Assembly (NCBI GenBank): GCA_016703895.1
Contig: JADJBE010000007.1
Span: 62,001 to 126,000, forward strand
Direction: 5' to 3'
DNA length: 64,000 nucleotides
Source of the DNA: Pseudomonadota bacterium
Lineage (GTDB): Bacteria > Pseudomonadota > Gammaproteobacteria > Steroidobacterales > Steroidobacteraceae
Numbering within the stretch: the first letter of the stretch is position 1; the number at the start of each line of letters is the position of its first letter. Below are positions 39,325-48,766 of this stretch, in pieces. The notes below the pieces were generated by a model, which saw only the letters and a list, made by a program, of their open reading frames with translations, was not told the origin of the DNA and made no database searches. The position numbers and the translations under genes were made by a program.

Positions 39325-39534
39325 ATGCGACTGCAGCAATTGCGATATTTCCTGGCGGTGATCGACGAGGGTGGCTTCACGCGCGCGGCTCAGCACCTCG
39401 GACGCACGCAGCAAGCCGTCAGCAAGGCGCTCGGCCTGCTGGAGCAGGAGCTGGGGGTGCGATTGCTCGATCGTGAGTCCGGATCGCCTGGGCCAACCCT
39501 GTTTGGTCGCGAGCTGGCGAGCTTTGGCGGATAG
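39325..39534 (+). pseudogene. LysR regulator, 5' fragment (repeat copy 1)
   Basis: Identical to the first 67 codons of the intact LysR gene at 60300: [20 protein letters not shown] with the complete helix-turn-helix. It ends two codons after the repeat boundary with a TAG-type stop created by foreign sequence. A DNA-binding fragment without effector domain could be made, but stability is doubtful. Confidence 0.85.
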
Positions 39535-39659
39535 GAAATTCAAACCACCGGCCCTCCGCGGTCTACTGCGAGTGTGAAGGAGTAGAAAGATCGCCTCATG
39601 AGACAGTCGGTCATCACGTCGACTGAATTGACGGCCGACGGTCGCAGTAGCATCCCTGT

Positions 39660-40090
39660 GGGGCAGCTTTCATCGACATGTTGCCTGTATTCGCGGCAAG
39701 CGGGGCCGAACCAAGAACAGGTTGGCGAGTGCCACAGTTACTTCGAGCCGGAAGCGATTCTTGGCGAGGCCTCGATAGCGGACCCTATCAAAGCCGAAGG
39801 CCCGCTTGGCATGCTGGCGGATGACCGCGGCCTGTCCGCCATAGCCTTGGTCGCCCCACACCCAAGTCTCCTTGCCATGCAACAGGTGTAGCAGGGCATT
39901 CTTGTCGGCGACTTTGACCTACGAGGCCAGAATCGTGTGACTGAGCTTGTGTCGGCCATCCCCGCCGATATGCGCCTTCATACCGTACTACCATTGTTTG
40001 CCCTTGGTGGTCTGATGCATATCGGGATCTCGCTCGCCACTGCGGGTCTTCGTCGAGACCACATTTGCGTCTCATCGGCACCGACAGCAG
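39660..40090 (-). mobile_element. IS5-family transposase remnant
   Basis: Pieces in all three minus-strand frames combine into a typical IS5-group C-terminal half: GERDPDMHQTTKGKQWYYGM, KAHIGGDGRHKLSH, LLHGKETWVWGDQGYGGQ, then FGFDRVRYRGLAKNRFRLEV and ALANLFLV. Several shifts and a stop make it inactive. It adjoins the point where the LysR gene is broken. From 39527 to 39659 nothing else is recognised. Confidence 0.75.
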
Positions 40091-40130
40091 CGCACTCAAG
40101 ATAATCGGGTGCCGAATCGATTCGACCGCC

Positions 40131-40253
40131 GGGATAAAAATTATTATCCCTAGTCCGTCGACACTATGCTAAGGCATGTATCGGATCTCTCGGTGATCTG
40201 AGTGAAACGACTTGTGGTAATGCCAGTCTTGCTTGATCATTGGCCCGATACAT
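40131..40253. promoter_or_regulatory. Two inverted repeats upstream of the Tat-signal SDR gene
   Basis: GGGATAA/TTATCCC (40131-40150, six-base spacer) and, further on, ATGTATCGG (40176-40184) with CCGATACAT (40245-40253). The second pair brackets 60 bases just upstream of the SDR start. They may be operators or old IS ends. No poly-T tail follows, so termination is not indicated. Confidence 0.35.
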
Positions 40254-40283
40254 ACCTACACGATGAGAAATCCGGGCTAACAT

Positions 40284-41180
40284 ATGATTGGTTCAACCAA
40301 AAGACGTGATGTGCTGCGTGGACTGGCCGTGGCGGCAGCCGGAACCACCACTCTCCCTGCTGTTGTCTGGGGCCAAGTCGTTCCGGCGCCCGCGGACCAT
40401 GCAGGGCGCCAGCCGGAAAAAGCCATGTCTGCCAAAGGCGCAGTGGTGCTGGTAACCGGCTCTAACCGTGGCATCGGGCTGGGCTTCGTCCAGGCGTTGC
40501 TGGAGCGCGGTGCTTTACGTGTTTACGCAACGGCCCGTGAGGCTAACAGCCTGCGCGACGTAAGCGCACTCGATCCGGATCGGATCAAGCCGCTCGTACT
40601 CGATGTCAATGATCCGAAACAGAGGCAAGCGGCTGCCGAGCAAGCTCGCGACGTGACCTGGCTGATCAACAATGCGGGTGTTCCTGGCAGCCGGGACGAG
40701 AAAAGCCGCATTCTGGCGGCACCCGATCTGGACGAGGCACGCTTGGTCATGCAGACTAACTGCTGGTCCCCGGCAGAGCTCTGCCGTTTGTTCGCGCCGA
40801 TCATTCTGAAAAATGGGGGTGGTGCGATCACCAATGTACTGTCGGTCGGCGCTTGGTACTGCGTACCTGAGGTGACTACCTACAGCATGTCTAAGGCTGC
40901 AGCAGCCATGATGACGGCTGGCGTTCGAGCTGAGCTCGATCGCGGTCCCATATTGGTCTCTGGCGTCTACACCGCCGGCGTCGCCACTCGCATGTCGGGC
41001 AATCAAGGCATGGATCCTGTAGCGCATGGCCGTCAAGTGCTGGAAGCGGCTGCGCGTGGCGACACCGACATTCTCAGCGGCGCGGGTGTCGAGCGGTTAC
41101 GCGACGAAGTTCGTGCCGATCCCAAAGCGGTTGAGCGTGCGCGTATCGAGCGGCTTCACGCGGCGAAAGCGAAGGCCTGA
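40284..41180 (+). CDS. SDR family oxidoreductase with Tat-type N-terminus
   Basis: A 298-residue protein: residues 4-32 form a twin-arginine-like signal (TKRRDVLRGLAVAAAG then a hydrophobic stretch to VVWGQ), followed by a full SDR domain with VLVTGSNRGIGLGFVQALLE, INNAGVPGSR and TTYSMSKAAAAM. An internal ATG at 40425 would give a normal cytosolic SDR of about 251 residues. Tat export of a cofactor-loaded SDR would be unusual. It is the first complete gene in the island. Substrate unknown. Confidence 0.8.
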   Translation: MIGSTKRRDVLRGLAVAAAGTTTLPAVVWGQVVPAPADHAGRQPEKAMSAKGAVVLVTGSNRGIGLGFVQALLERGALRVYATAREANSLRDVSALDPDRIKPLVLDVNDPKQRQAAAEQARDVTWLINNAGVPGSRDEKSRILAAPDLDEARLVMQTNCWSPAELCRLFAPIILKNGGGAITNVLSVGAWYCVPEVTTYSMSKAAAAMMTAGVRAELDRGPILVSGVYTAGVATRMSGNQGMDPVAHGRQVLEAAARGDTDILSGAGVERLRDEVRADPKAVERARIERLHAAKAKA

Positions 41181-41269
41181 TCTGAATTCCGGGTGACGGA
41201 CAACCGCTCGCGGGCTGCGATGACGGTGGGCGCCGTCAGCTGAATTTAAAGTATGTCTCCCTTCAAATC

Positions 41270-41745
41270 TTAGTGCGTTAGCTTAGGGAACCTGGTACGG
41301 ACTCGTCCCTGGTTGCAAGGATCCTCGATCTGGATGGATCGGTCTGATTGCACGCCTGTATCCGTGCATACGTTGAGATCGGCGTGTGACCTCTGGCCCC
41401 GTCTGCGTTGGCAGGACGCGCTTGCTGAGCGAAATTCAGTCCCTACGCCGCTGTTCCCGACTATGCTGAGTGGCTGATCCGCGATCTGATCGAGAAGGAT
41501 AACCAGTTTTTCGCGGCTGCTGGTCGATGCCGCCCTCGACGTCGAGACGCAATTCCGGGTGTTGTTGGACGAATGCCGCGATGCGCCGCCCAGGTGTCTC
41601 TCCAGCCGGGAGAGGCTCTTGGACAATGCGTGCTGCATCAAGCCTGTCCGGACAGAAGTGCCGGTAAGGCTGCCCGATTCGGCCACTGCCGGCACGTGTT
41701 CCACGTGTCGCAGTTCCACAGCAAGATACAACCACAGGTTGAATC
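41270..41745 (-). pseudogene. LysR-type regulator remnant
   Basis: The start reads VELRHVEHVPAVAESGSLTG then HALSKSLSRLERHLGG, a recognisable LysR helix-turn-helix, followed in another frame by RIAAFVQQHPELRLDVEGG, the beginning of the effector domain. Residues between the two are missing and later frames are broken. It is divergent from the FAD dehydrogenase gene, which it may once have controlled. Confidence 0.65.
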
Positions 41746-41827
41746 AATTCACAGCCATTGGTTTGATTTGGACGCCAGACTATGTTTCCGTGCGTCGTCC
41801 CTATCACCGATTGCCGGAGTAACAGAC

Positions 41828-43351
41828 GTGGCAAGTTTGAATAGCGTTAAAGCGTGGGATGAAGAATGCGACGTCTTGATTTGTGGGTTCGGTTGCGCCG
41901 GCGCCACCGCGGCGATTGAAGCGTATGACGCCGAACCCGATGCGCACATTCTGTTGATCGAAAAGGCGCCGCCCGAGTTCGTCGGCGGTAATGCGCGTGT
42001 ATCCGGGCAGTCGCTGCTGATATCAAAGAATGCCGAGGCGCTGAAGTCCTATCACCGTGCGATGAGCGCGGCCAACCCCGTCCCGGAAGATTTGCTCGAC
42101 GATTGGGCCAACCGCATGGTCAATCTCGAGCCCTGGATCCAAAAAATGGCTGCTGATGTCGGCGCTGAGTACCTGCATGGCGCGGGCTGGTCAAGCCGTG
42201 ATGTGGTTCTGGAATTTCCCGAGTTCGGCGCACGTGCAGCGGTGGCGCATACCGCCACCATTCTGCCTGTGCCTTCGGGTGTCTGGTTGGCGCTGAAGGC
42301 CAATGTAGACAAGCGCAACATTCCGGTCTGGTACGAATCACCGATCGTCGATCTGATCCAGGATCCGGATACCCTCGAAGTGTATGGCGCATGGGTTGAG
42401 CGCCAGGGCGAACGCAAAGCAGTGCGCGCCGTGCGCGGCGTCATCCTGACCACTGGCGGTTACGAGGCCGACCCCTATCTGCAGAAAAATTACTACGGCC
42501 TGGGCAACGTCAAGCCGCTGGGTACGCCTTACAACACCGGGGACGGTGTTCGCCTGATGCAAAAGGCAGGTGCGGAAATGTGGCATTTGCGCAATCAGGG
42601 GCAGTCGGGCGGGATCTGGCCAGGCATTCATGATCCCAGACAGGAGACGTCCTACCTGCGGAATTTCATGCTGCCGTCATTTTCGTGGATAGACGTCAAC
42701 TCCGAAGGTCACCGCTTCTACGCCGAGACCAATGAATTGCAGCTCACGCACTACAAAATGAAGTCTAACGGGACCTGGGTGGACGTCCCGCTGCACGTGG
42801 CTGACCCGGTGCACATGATCTTCGACGAGACCACCCGGCAAGCCGGGAAGCTGGTCATGCAGATCATGACCTGGAGTGCGTTAGTGAACGATCCGCTGAA
42901 TGGGCGTGAGTGGAGCGAAGACAATTCTGCGGAAATCGAAGCCGGACTGCTGCAGCGCGCCGACAGCATCGCCGAGCTGGCAGCGAAAATTAGTCTCGAT
43001 CCCGCTGTGCTCGCTGGCGAAGTCGAAGCGTATAACGCAAGCTGTGCTGAAGGGGTTGACCGGGCGTACGGGCGCAACGCGGAGACACTGCAGCCCATCG
43101 ATAACGGGCCGTACTACGCGGTACGGATCACGCCGGCCATCGTCTGCACCGGCGGCGGCGCCCGTCGTGACATGGATGGTCGAGTGTATGATCATCATGG
43201 GAAGGTCATTCCGCGCTTGTTCGAGGCCGGTGAGCTCGGCTCATTTGTTTCCGACCTCTACCAGAACGGTTCCTACCTGACCGAAGCCATGATCACTGGC
43301 CGCGGTGCGGCACGGTTCGCGCTCGCGCTGGATCCGTCCATTCTGGAGTGA
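41828..43351 (+). CDS. FAD-binding dehydrogenase (fumarate reductase / 3-ketosteroid dehydrogenase-like)
   Basis: A 507-residue flavoprotein from GTG 41828, with GGAG eight bases upstream; the longer upstream frame runs over the LysR remnant and is not used. FAD motif DVLICGFGCAGATAAIEAYD near residue 18, LLIEKAPPEFVGGNARVSGQ, VILTTGGYEADP and the C-terminal FEAGELGSFVSDLYQNGSY match the FAD_binding_2 family, which oxidises or reduces C-C double bonds in steroids, fumarate-like acids or related compounds. It is followed after three bases by a 69-codon gene. Confidence 0.87.
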   Translation: MASLNSVKAWDEECDVLICGFGCAGATAAIEAYDAEPDAHILLIEKAPPEFVGGNARVSGQSLLISKNAEALKSYHRAMSAANPVPEDLLDDWANRMVNLEPWIQKMAADVGAEYLHGAGWSSRDVVLEFPEFGARAAVAHTATILPVPSGVWLALKANVDKRNIPVWYESPIVDLIQDPDTLEVYGAWVERQGERKAVRAVRGVILTTGGYEADPYLQKNYYGLGNVKPLGTPYNTGDGVRLMQKAGAEMWHLRNQGQSGGIWPGIHDPRQETSYLRNFMLPSFSWIDVNSEGHRFYAETNELQLTHYKMKSNGTWVDVPLHVADPVHMIFDETTRQAGKLVMQIMTWSALVNDPLNGREWSEDNSAEIEAGLLQRADSIAELAAKISLDPAVLAGEVEAYNASCAEGVDRAYGRNAETLQPIDNGPYYAVRITPAIVCTGGGARRDMDGRVYDHHGKVIPRLFEAGELGSFVSDLYQNGSYLTEAMITGRGAARFALALDPSILE

Positions 43352-43354
43352 GTC

Positions 43355-43564
43355 ATGCTGGTCAAAACGCCTGCTATCAAATTTGGTGTTGCAGTGCGCA
43401 AGGTGGAAGCCCGCGACGCAATGCTGGTGATGTCCGGCGTTGCCGGCGCGATGCCGTGCACCATAGAAATCAGTGGCAAGGAACTGCTGAGCCTGGCCGG
43501 CCGCATGATGCGTCCTGCCGTGCTGAGTCTGATGTTGAAAGCGCTGTTCAGCAAAGCAGATTAA
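43355..43564 (+). CDS. Small protein coupled to the FAD dehydrogenase gene
   Basis: A 69-residue protein, MLVKTPAIKFGVAVRKVEAR at its start, starting four bases after the end of the dehydrogenase gene, a spacing that implies co-translation. It has two mildly hydrophobic stretches (AMLVMSGVAGAMPCTIEISG and MMRPAVLSLMLKALF) but no recognised domain. It could be a small accessory subunit or maturation factor of the flavoprotein. I do not recognise the family. Confidence 0.6.
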   Translation: MLVKTPAIKFGVAVRKVEARDAMLVMSGVAGAMPCTIEISGKELLSLAGRMMRPAVLSLMLKALFSKAD

Positions 43565-43881
43565 GGACTCATGCTAAAGACAAATTCCGGCTCATTGGCG
43601 TAATAGCAACATCAGTGGTGTCCCAACGTCAATCTAATCAATTCATCTGGCTATGCGCTTCGGACGAATTGTTATCGGTGCGAAATTATGCAAGTAGCTC
43701 CTACCGAGGCATTTGCTCGCAGAGGGTGAGGCTAGGTAGTCGCCACTGACAAAGCTTTCTTGCCCTACATGAAGGGTCAGTAAAACCCCATCCAACGCTC
43801 CTTATCTCGCTCATCAGCGGAAAAAAACGCTGCCTGGATTGTCCATCTGTGCCACTGATGAATTTTGTGAGGCCGAACCAC

Positions 43882-43903
43882 AAAGCCCGCAAGGGCCTTT
43901 TTT
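43882..43903 (+). terminator. Rho-independent terminator candidate
   Basis: AAAGCCC, loop GCAA, GGGCCTTT followed by TTT on the plus strand: a stem of about seven pairs with a run of six T. It lies 317 bases after the small gene and would end the FAD dehydrogenase transcript before the convergent TonB receptor gene. The rest of the gap 43565-43949 shows no gene. Confidence 0.6.
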
Positions 43904-43949
43904 CTATCCCTGGCTTGGCTGGCACCGGTACCAAGTCCAAGTATAGAGA

Positions 43950-46554
43950 TCAGAATTTGAAATTGAAGCGCAAGCCTAGTTCACGCTTATCCAGCGGTGC
44001 CACATTCACGCCTTGGAACCCAGTGAGAAGCGCGAGCTGCGTCGGTCTGGCGAAATTTGTCCGGCGCGCCCCAGACTGCCAAGCTTTCTCGTCGAAAAGA
44101 TTGGTGACAAAGAACTCCACCAACCATTCTTCATTCAGATTCATACCGAAGCGTGCGTTCACGATGTTGTATGAATCGATATACGCCAAGTTGGACTCGT
44201 CCACAAACTGCTTGCCGGTGTATTTCCAGTCACCGCGCACATAGGAACTCCGAGCGAACAAGGTCGTGTTCCATGTCAAATCGGCACTAGCGCCCCACTT
44301 AGGCTGGCGCGGAGTACTGTTCCCCGCCATTTGTGAGTAGCCAGCTACGGGTTTAACAAAATTGAACACATAGTCATCGAATTTGGAATCGATATACGAC
44401 ACACCCAACTGACCGCTCAAGCTTTCGGTAAAGCGGAACCACATCTCGAGTTCTGCGCCATTGATGGTAGCGTTTCCGGGTAGCAGCAAATTTTTAGTAT
44501 TGTAAAAAAGTATCAAATTGCCGTCCGGCCCGGGGATCTGCTTCGGATCGCCCGCCGCAATGCCATTTCTCGGATTGCACTCGGCAAGAACATTAACATC
44601 GCCCGGCTTGCAGGTCTCATTAACAGGAAATGATGAGCGGCCCTTGATGTTTTCCCCAAGTGTAGTGATAAGCAGCCAAATTGATCTGGCCGCGACTTTC
44701 TGCAAAACCCTGTTTCCAGCCGATCTCCCACGCATCAAGTGTTTCAGCGTCGAGTGCCGCAGTGAGTCTCGGCTCTATAGCCACGAGCTGTGCGCGCTCA
44801 TAAGCATTGGCGTTGATGAACGCTGCGTTAAAATCACCCGGTATCTGACCCTTGGAGTAGTTAACCCAAAGACTGGTCGCAGCGGTCGGTCGGTAGCGTA
44901 GAATCACGCGCGGCAGAAAATCATCGTACGACTCGGAAAGTATCGTTGCTCCCGGAATATTCACACCAGCGCCCTTGGTTATTTTGTCTTCTTGCAAGCG
45001 ACCTTCGAAGATCGCTGTCCATTTCTCCGTGATGTCAAAGTCGATCGAGCCGAAGAAGCCCTGAACGTCCGCTCGGTCCGAATTTTCCAGCGTGTTCGGA
45101 GAGTAGATGACAAAGGCCCCTGGAACACCACCGACGCAATCAGCGGGGTAGCGTTCGGACGCAGACGCAGGAGTCTGTCGGGTGGCATAACAAGATATTG
45201 AGAAGTCACCACCGGCGCCATTTCCATAGAATGTCTGTTCGTATTTATTAAAACCGATCAGCCAGCGGAAACGCCGGTCCATCGCGCTGGCCAGCCGAAC
45301 CTCATAACTTTTGTCTTGTAGATCCTGCGGGTCACGGGCGAACCACACCACTCGATCCGAAAGGTCAAAATCATGGACATAGTTGGTCTGTTGTCTGTTA
45401 CTGCCGAAGTTTGCATTGATCGAATAACCATTATCCCATTCGTACGTGCCGAAGAGACTGAAGCGCTTGCTTTCACGCTTGATGCCCATATCGGACTGGT
45501 GAGGTACCCCGGGCAAGGTCCCGCTGGAGTCTGCAAGAAGATCGTCTAGGTAAGCGTTGCGAGCCGCCACGAAAAAGTGCGGAATGGACGTGTTGGAGGA
45601 AATTTCTCCGGTTCCTGGCTGGCCAGGAATTCCAGGAGCATAAGGCACTTTTCCACAAATATAGTTTTTAGGCTGAACCATCCCCTCGGCGCTGTTGACC
45701 GTCGTGCCGGTACAGGTATCGTAAATCGAACCAGAAATAAAGGCCTGCGCTGGGACGCCATCGTCATCTTCCGAATAGCTGTAACGCGTTTTGAACGACA
45801 ACTTTTCGGTAGGTTCCCATTTGATCACGGCATTGATCGTATTGGTCTTCTCGTTGCCCATGCGTCCGCCATCGGTGGCCACATATTGACCTTTTTTATC
45901 GTAAGAACGTCCGCTGAGACTGTACGACAGCCGGCCGGGTAGAATGGGCCCTTCTATAAGCGCATTGACTTCATTGTTGCCGCGGTCCGTCACTCGGAGG
46001 TTCGCCTCTGCGGCGAATTTCTCCATGTTGGGGTCGCGGGTGATCAAGTTGACGGCGCCGCCAAAAGTACTGCGTCCAAAGTACGCTGCTTGCGGGCCCT
46101 TGATAACTTCAACCTGCTGCACATCCATCAGGGACAGCGAGGTCCCGCCGTTCAGCACAAAGACTCCGTCAATAAACAGGGCGCCAGTGGCGAAGCTGGG
46201 TGAAAACTGCGACGTTGTCATGCCACGAAACTTGAGTTGCGTGTTCAGCCTGCCCGTCTCCTGATTGCCCTGATTGTTATACTGGAATCCTGGCGTGAAA
46301 TTGGAAACGTCGTTCAGACTACGGATATCACGCTTCAAAAGGTCATCCGCGCTGAAGACTGATATGGTGAGCGGGATCTCCTGCAGGGATTCCTCGCGCT
46401 TTCGTGCCGTTACAATGACCTCTTCGAGCATCGAGGTGCCGGCTTCCAGGGGCGGATTTGTCTCCGTCTCCGTCTGCGCCAGCGCCTGTGTGGCTGGCCA
46501 CACCAACGCCCCCGTCAGTATTAGTTGATAAAAGCGGTGATGCAGTGTGACCAT
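43950..46554 (-). CDS. TonB-dependent outer-membrane receptor (one frameshift)
   Basis: About 865 residues after repair. Signal peptide to ALAQ, TonB box region EEVIVTARKREESLQEIPLT, plug with QVEVIKGPQAAYFGRSTFGG, barrel, and aromatic end ELGLRFNFKF. At about 44660 the frame moves after YHYTWG; one extra base in GGGGAAAA gives GENIKGRSSFP. The codon use is visibly more AT-rich than in most of the window. The substrate may be linked to the catabolic genes around it; the family includes receptors for many non-iron compounds. Confidence 0.85.
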
Positions 46555-46960
46555 TATTTACCCCTGAAGACCTAACAGCCTGTCGGACTTGACCAAAACG
46601 AACGGACAAATCGCATTCTTTTCTCGCGAGCACGGTGGAATTTTGCCATTGGACTCGATGCCGCAATTGCTACAACACCGCCCGAAACCCACCAAGCCGC
46701 TGTCTTTTAAGTAACCTGAACTCGCCGCCTACAGCGTCCTATCCAGAATTCTGGTTAGGTCCGACAGATTGCAAGAATTACCCGTTGAAATTTGTTAGGT
46801 ATCGCACACGAACTATGATTCGCCCGTGCGATACGATTCCAGAGCGTCCCTAAAAGAATATAGCGCTAGTGATTACTGGCTGTCAACGCCCGAAGTCTTC
46901 GCTCGGGGGCATTGTACAAAACAGTCGCTTGCACCTGCCCTCTACTAATTGCTCTGACTC

Positions 46961-47052
46961 ACGAACTGGAACCCTGGTGTCGAATCGAAAGCATCTGCGA
47001 CATCGCGAATCTCGCCTTTCAAGACATCATCCGAGCCGAACACTCAATCGTG
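46961..47052 (-). pseudogene. Fragment of a second TonB-dependent receptor
   Basis: About 30 codons aligning with the plug start of the receptor at 43950-46554 (GSDDVLKGEIRDVADAFDST then PGFQF versus the SADDLLKRDIRSLNDVSNFT block). No other part is found. The rest of the gap 46555-46960 has no recognisable gene. Confidence 0.55.
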
Positions 47053-47094
47053 GAACGATTGTCATTCCGAAGTGCCATGACTTGAAGAATCAGA

Positions 47095-47250
47095 AAACCC
47101 TCGACTGAAGAAAATCGTGGTCGAGCAGGCATTGGCCACCGACAGGCTGTGAGAGATGCTGGAAAAAGTACTGACGCCGTTGCAACGGCGCGCAGCGATT
47201 CATGTGACGAAGAACAACGGTTTCACAGCCGAGCTGCACGCTATTGCGTG
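47095..47250 (+). mobile_element. Possible IS3-type transposase fragment
   Basis: In one plus-strand frame KIVVEQALATDRL, stop, then EMLEKVLTPLQRRAAIHVTK resembles the end of an IS3 OrfA and the beginning of OrfB. It is short and has no detectable ends. Confidence 0.4.
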
Positions 47251-47280
47251 AGCTCGTCACGAACGGTGTCAACTGACAGC

Positions 47281-48613
47281 TTAATAGACCACAACGGGAT
47301 ACCCAGTTGAAGCGACAGGTTCATTGTGCGTAAAAAAATACAGCCAAGAAAGCCGCAGCTTCCTGAGGATGATCCGCAGATTGTGACCGGCAGCTGCCAA
47401 GATCGCATTCATCGCATCGCCGGTAGTGCCTTTGAGATAATTGCGGCCCATCAAACCATCGCATTGGGTGTGCCCGATGATCGGTTCGATGGCATTGCGG
47501 CGTTTCAGGGCACGGCGCAGTGCTTGCGTTAGGCCGCGCTTTTGTCCGGCGATGTACACCTCGGTGTCCTGGCTGCCGTGACCGCGATAACCGCGATCCA
47601 CAAAGCAGCGCTGGGCTTTCTGACCTGTGAGCCGTTCGACTTGCTTGAGCGCCGCTTGCAGCGTGTGGCCATCGAAAGGATTGCCCGGTAGTGCGAGCGA
47701 GCCGACGATAAAGTTGTCGCGCTGTGTCGCGGCCAGCGACACTTTGATGCCGAACTCGTATTTCTTGTGCGCTTTGCCTTTGCCGATGCACTCTACTTCC
47801 GGCGCATGCAAGCTGTAGAGTTTCTTTTTATCGTTACGCTGTTGGGCGAGCAAGCGCGCGACGCATGCCATCGGTTCTGCGAAGCGTTGCTGCACCTGGG
47901 CCGATTGTGCGGCGAGTTTGCGCTGTAAATCCCGATACACGCGGCCCAGGAAGATCTTCGAGCGTTTCAATTCCCGCTGTGCGCGGCGCATCTGGCGGGT
48001 GGCGCCATAGCGGTGCTGCATAAACAATGCCTGCTTGCCGCGGCGGCGGTAACTCTGGCGCAGCTCGATGCCATGATGCTTCGCCAGGCGCACCAGCCAC
48101 TCGCGCCCTGTGTAATACAGCCGCCCATCGGTCGTGAAGGCAATCACTTTCTCTTGCACCGTCCTATCGACGGTGACGTTAGCCAGACTGGAGAGTTTTA
48201 CCGCTTGCGTTGCCAGCCCCGCGCGGATCGTCAGTGCCAACAGCTGCTCGCATCCCACTTCACCAAGGCGGGTGCGACAGCGCGTCATCTGCGACGGATC
48301 GATCGGCAACCGATGCTGGAAAAACTCCTCCCCGCAGAAGTACTGCCAGTACGGGTTCTCGATCCAGCTCTTCACTACTAACTTCATCTGACAGCTCGTG
48401 CGCATGCTTGAGATAGTTCAGGCCGACCATTAATCGGATCGGTACCCCAGGGCGGCCCGCCTCGGCGTACAACGCGCCGAACTCATCGACCAGTGCCTGC
48501 CAGGGAAGCTTCTGCGCTAGGCGGCACAGCTCGTGCCGCAGATCAATCAGGTTCACCAATTTCAAGCGAAACAAATCGCTCAGCGGTGTCGCCGTTCGCT
48601 CATCGGGTCGCAT
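47281..48613 (-). pseudogene. IS5-family transposase (one frameshift)
   Basis: N-terminal part: LVNLIDLRHELCRLAQKLPW and GVPIRLMVGLNYLKHAHELS; C-terminal part: KSWIENPYWQYFCGEEFFQH, TVDRTVQEKVIAFTTDGRLY (DDE Asp), FVDRGYRGHGSQ and AIEPIIGHTQCDGLMGRNYL (Glu). The two parts are joined by a shift near 48380 in SDEV/KLVVKSW. Full length is about 440 residues. The shift makes the present copy probably inactive unless it is a sequencing error. Confidence 0.85.
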
Positions 48614-48705
48614 CAAAACCCCCAGATATTGCCCATCCGAACATCGTTATCTTGCAAACTCTGACACCTCAACGCAGCAACAATCCCCTATATTTAAAGC
48701 GCTTT
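47281..48705 (-). mobile_element. IS5-family insertion sequence (copy A)
   Basis: Contains a nearly complete transposase gene and a 5' terminal segment, with CCCTATATTTAAAGCGCTTT at 48686-48705, that recurs at two other places in the island (51742-52057 and 57862-58049). The 3' terminus is not certain because no second copy of that end is present; I set it at the transposase stop. Copies differ by roughly a tenth of their bases, so the family has been resident for some time. Confidence 0.75.
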
Positions 48706-48766
48706 TATGTGCCTTTCAGGGGCGACCAATTAGTGGCGGTGCTGGATCGGTTCGGTCGCATTACGC

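Larger units (their letters stand above)
37083..39526. repeat. Long direct repeat, copy 1
   Basis: Homologous in the same orientation to 58050-60501 over its full length; the copy is 8 bases shorter overall. It covers part of the secreted NTF2-like gene, the NTF2-like gene, membrane proteins A and B, the divergent promoter region and the first 67 or so codons of the LysR gene. Homology stops at GAGCTTTG (39519-39526); the sequence then continues into an IS5-type remnant. Confidence 0.93.
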
